Source: Halobacteriales archaeon QS_5_70_15
GTDB lineage: Archaea > Halobacteriota > Halobacteria > Halobacteriales > Haloarculaceae
Direction of reading: 5' to 3'
Assembly: GCA_003022005.1 (NCBI GenBank)
Contig: PXRQ01000108.1
Span: 1 to 12,139, forward strand
Length of the DNA stretch: 12,139 bases
Shown: in pieces, positions 11,768-12,139 of the stretch
How the letters are laid out: every line of letters begins with the position of its first letter
Position numbering within the stretch: position 1 is the stretch's first letter
Notes under the pieces: generated by a model
What the model was told of the DNA's origin: nothing
The model's database searches: none
Seen by the model: the letters and a program-made list of their open reading frames with translations, nothing else
Translations under genes and position numbers: made by a program

Positions 11768-12139
11768 CTACCCGAGACTGATCGGATCCTCGCTCTCGCG
11801 GAGCGTCACCCCGACGCGGTCGCCGGGCGCGAAGGGGTGACCGGGGTGGACGACCTTCGCGCCGAAGCCGGCGTCGCGGGCACAGAACAGCGAGAGGCCG
11901 GTGACCCGCTCGCCGTTCGCCAGCACGTCGAACGATCCCCACTCGATCGTCCGGCCGGTCGCCGTGCCGATCCCGTGTCCGAGCAGCGAGACGGGGCCGC
12001 TCCCGTCCCCCGGCCGGCCGTCGCTCGTACCGTCACGGAGGAGGCCGCCGCCCTCGTAGTGGCCGAGGCCGCCGTCGAGGACGCCGCCACCGTCGGCGGC
12101 CATCCCGACCCACCCGTCCCCGTCGTGACGCGGCGCGTC
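11768..12139 (-). CDS. Unrecognised protein, C-terminal part (runs off window)
   Basis: The minus-strand frame is open from the window edge to a TAG at 11768-11770, 123 residues. The first 45 residues are Gly/Asp-rich (DGGGVLDGGLGHYEGGGLLR). They are followed by a more ordered end, TIEWGSFDVLANGERVTGLS, then FCARDAGFGAKVVHPGHPFA and PGDRVGVTLRESEDPISLG. The latter has the alternating strands of a small beta-barrel. An internal ATG at 12103 exists, but coding character continues beyond it, so the gene probably starts outside the window. It is convergent with rpl10e (57-nt gap). No family recognised. Confidence 0.6.
   Translation of the reverse strand, partial: DAPRHDGDGWVGMAADGGGVLDGGLGHYEGGGLLRDGTSDGRPGDGSGPVSLLGHGIGTATGRTIEWGSFDVLANGERVTGLSLFCARDAGFGAKVVHPGHPFAPGDRVGVTLRESEDPISLG

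Noticed and set aside
1..12139. CRISPR array, tRNA or rRNA gene
   Set aside because: No regularly spaced repeats of 25-40 bases and no tRNA-like cloverleaf or conserved rRNA segment were seen on reading both strands by eye. A tRNAscan or CRISPR-finder run would be decisive.

Overview
The window looks like chromosomal DNA of a haloarchaeon (class Halobacteria). It is very GC-rich, the predicted proteins are strongly acidic (Asp/Glu-rich), and the recognisable genes are haloarchaeal: the long-type 2Fe-2S ferredoxin, archaeal ribosomal protein L10e, a surface protein with a PGF-type sorting tail, and a DUF7350-type Tat lipoprotein. Many genes have a short AT-rich box about 24-32 nt upstream of the start codon and little room for a leader, as expected for haloarchaeal leaderless or near-leaderless transcripts. 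I used this to choose several starts.

Layout, left to right. 1-66: 5' end of an IS6-type transposase on the minus strand, cut by the window edge, with a hairpin around its start codon. 67-452: no convincing gene. 453-2138 (minus): ferredoxin and a PiT-family phosphate permease. 2283-4727: hisA and hisB, both plus strand, separated by about 1.1 kb holding a minus-strand vapBC toxin-antitoxin pair, a 43-residue membrane protein and a short coding remnant. 4742-6453 (minus): a zinc-finger protein with a low-complexity centre, then a coupled pair of a two-domain winged-helix regulator and a small membrane protein. 6551-8234 (minus): a DUF7282-like two-repeat surface protein and, directly downstream, a frameshifted and internally deleted copy of the same gene. 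8343-9440 (minus): a Tat lipoprotein resembling P19-type iron/copper proteins. 9488-9689 (plus): a frameshifted 3' remnant of a beta-propeller (FG-GAP/PQQ-like) protein. 9695-9841 (minus): a 48-residue highly charged protein. 9996-10982 (minus): a glutathionyl-hydroquinone-reductase-like protein. 11177-11710 (plus): ribosomal protein L10e. 11768-12139 (minus): C-terminal part of an unrecognised protein that runs off the window.

Functionally this is a mixture of housekeeping genes (histidine biosynthesis, ferredoxin, L10e, phosphate uptake) and small accessory insertions. I do not see a clear multi-gene defence, CRISPR or biosynthetic system. The most informative signals are signs of decay and insertion: the degenerate tandem paralog, a VapC lacking one of its expected acidic residues and sitting between hisA and hisB, the beta-propeller remnant, and the hairpin over the transposase start.
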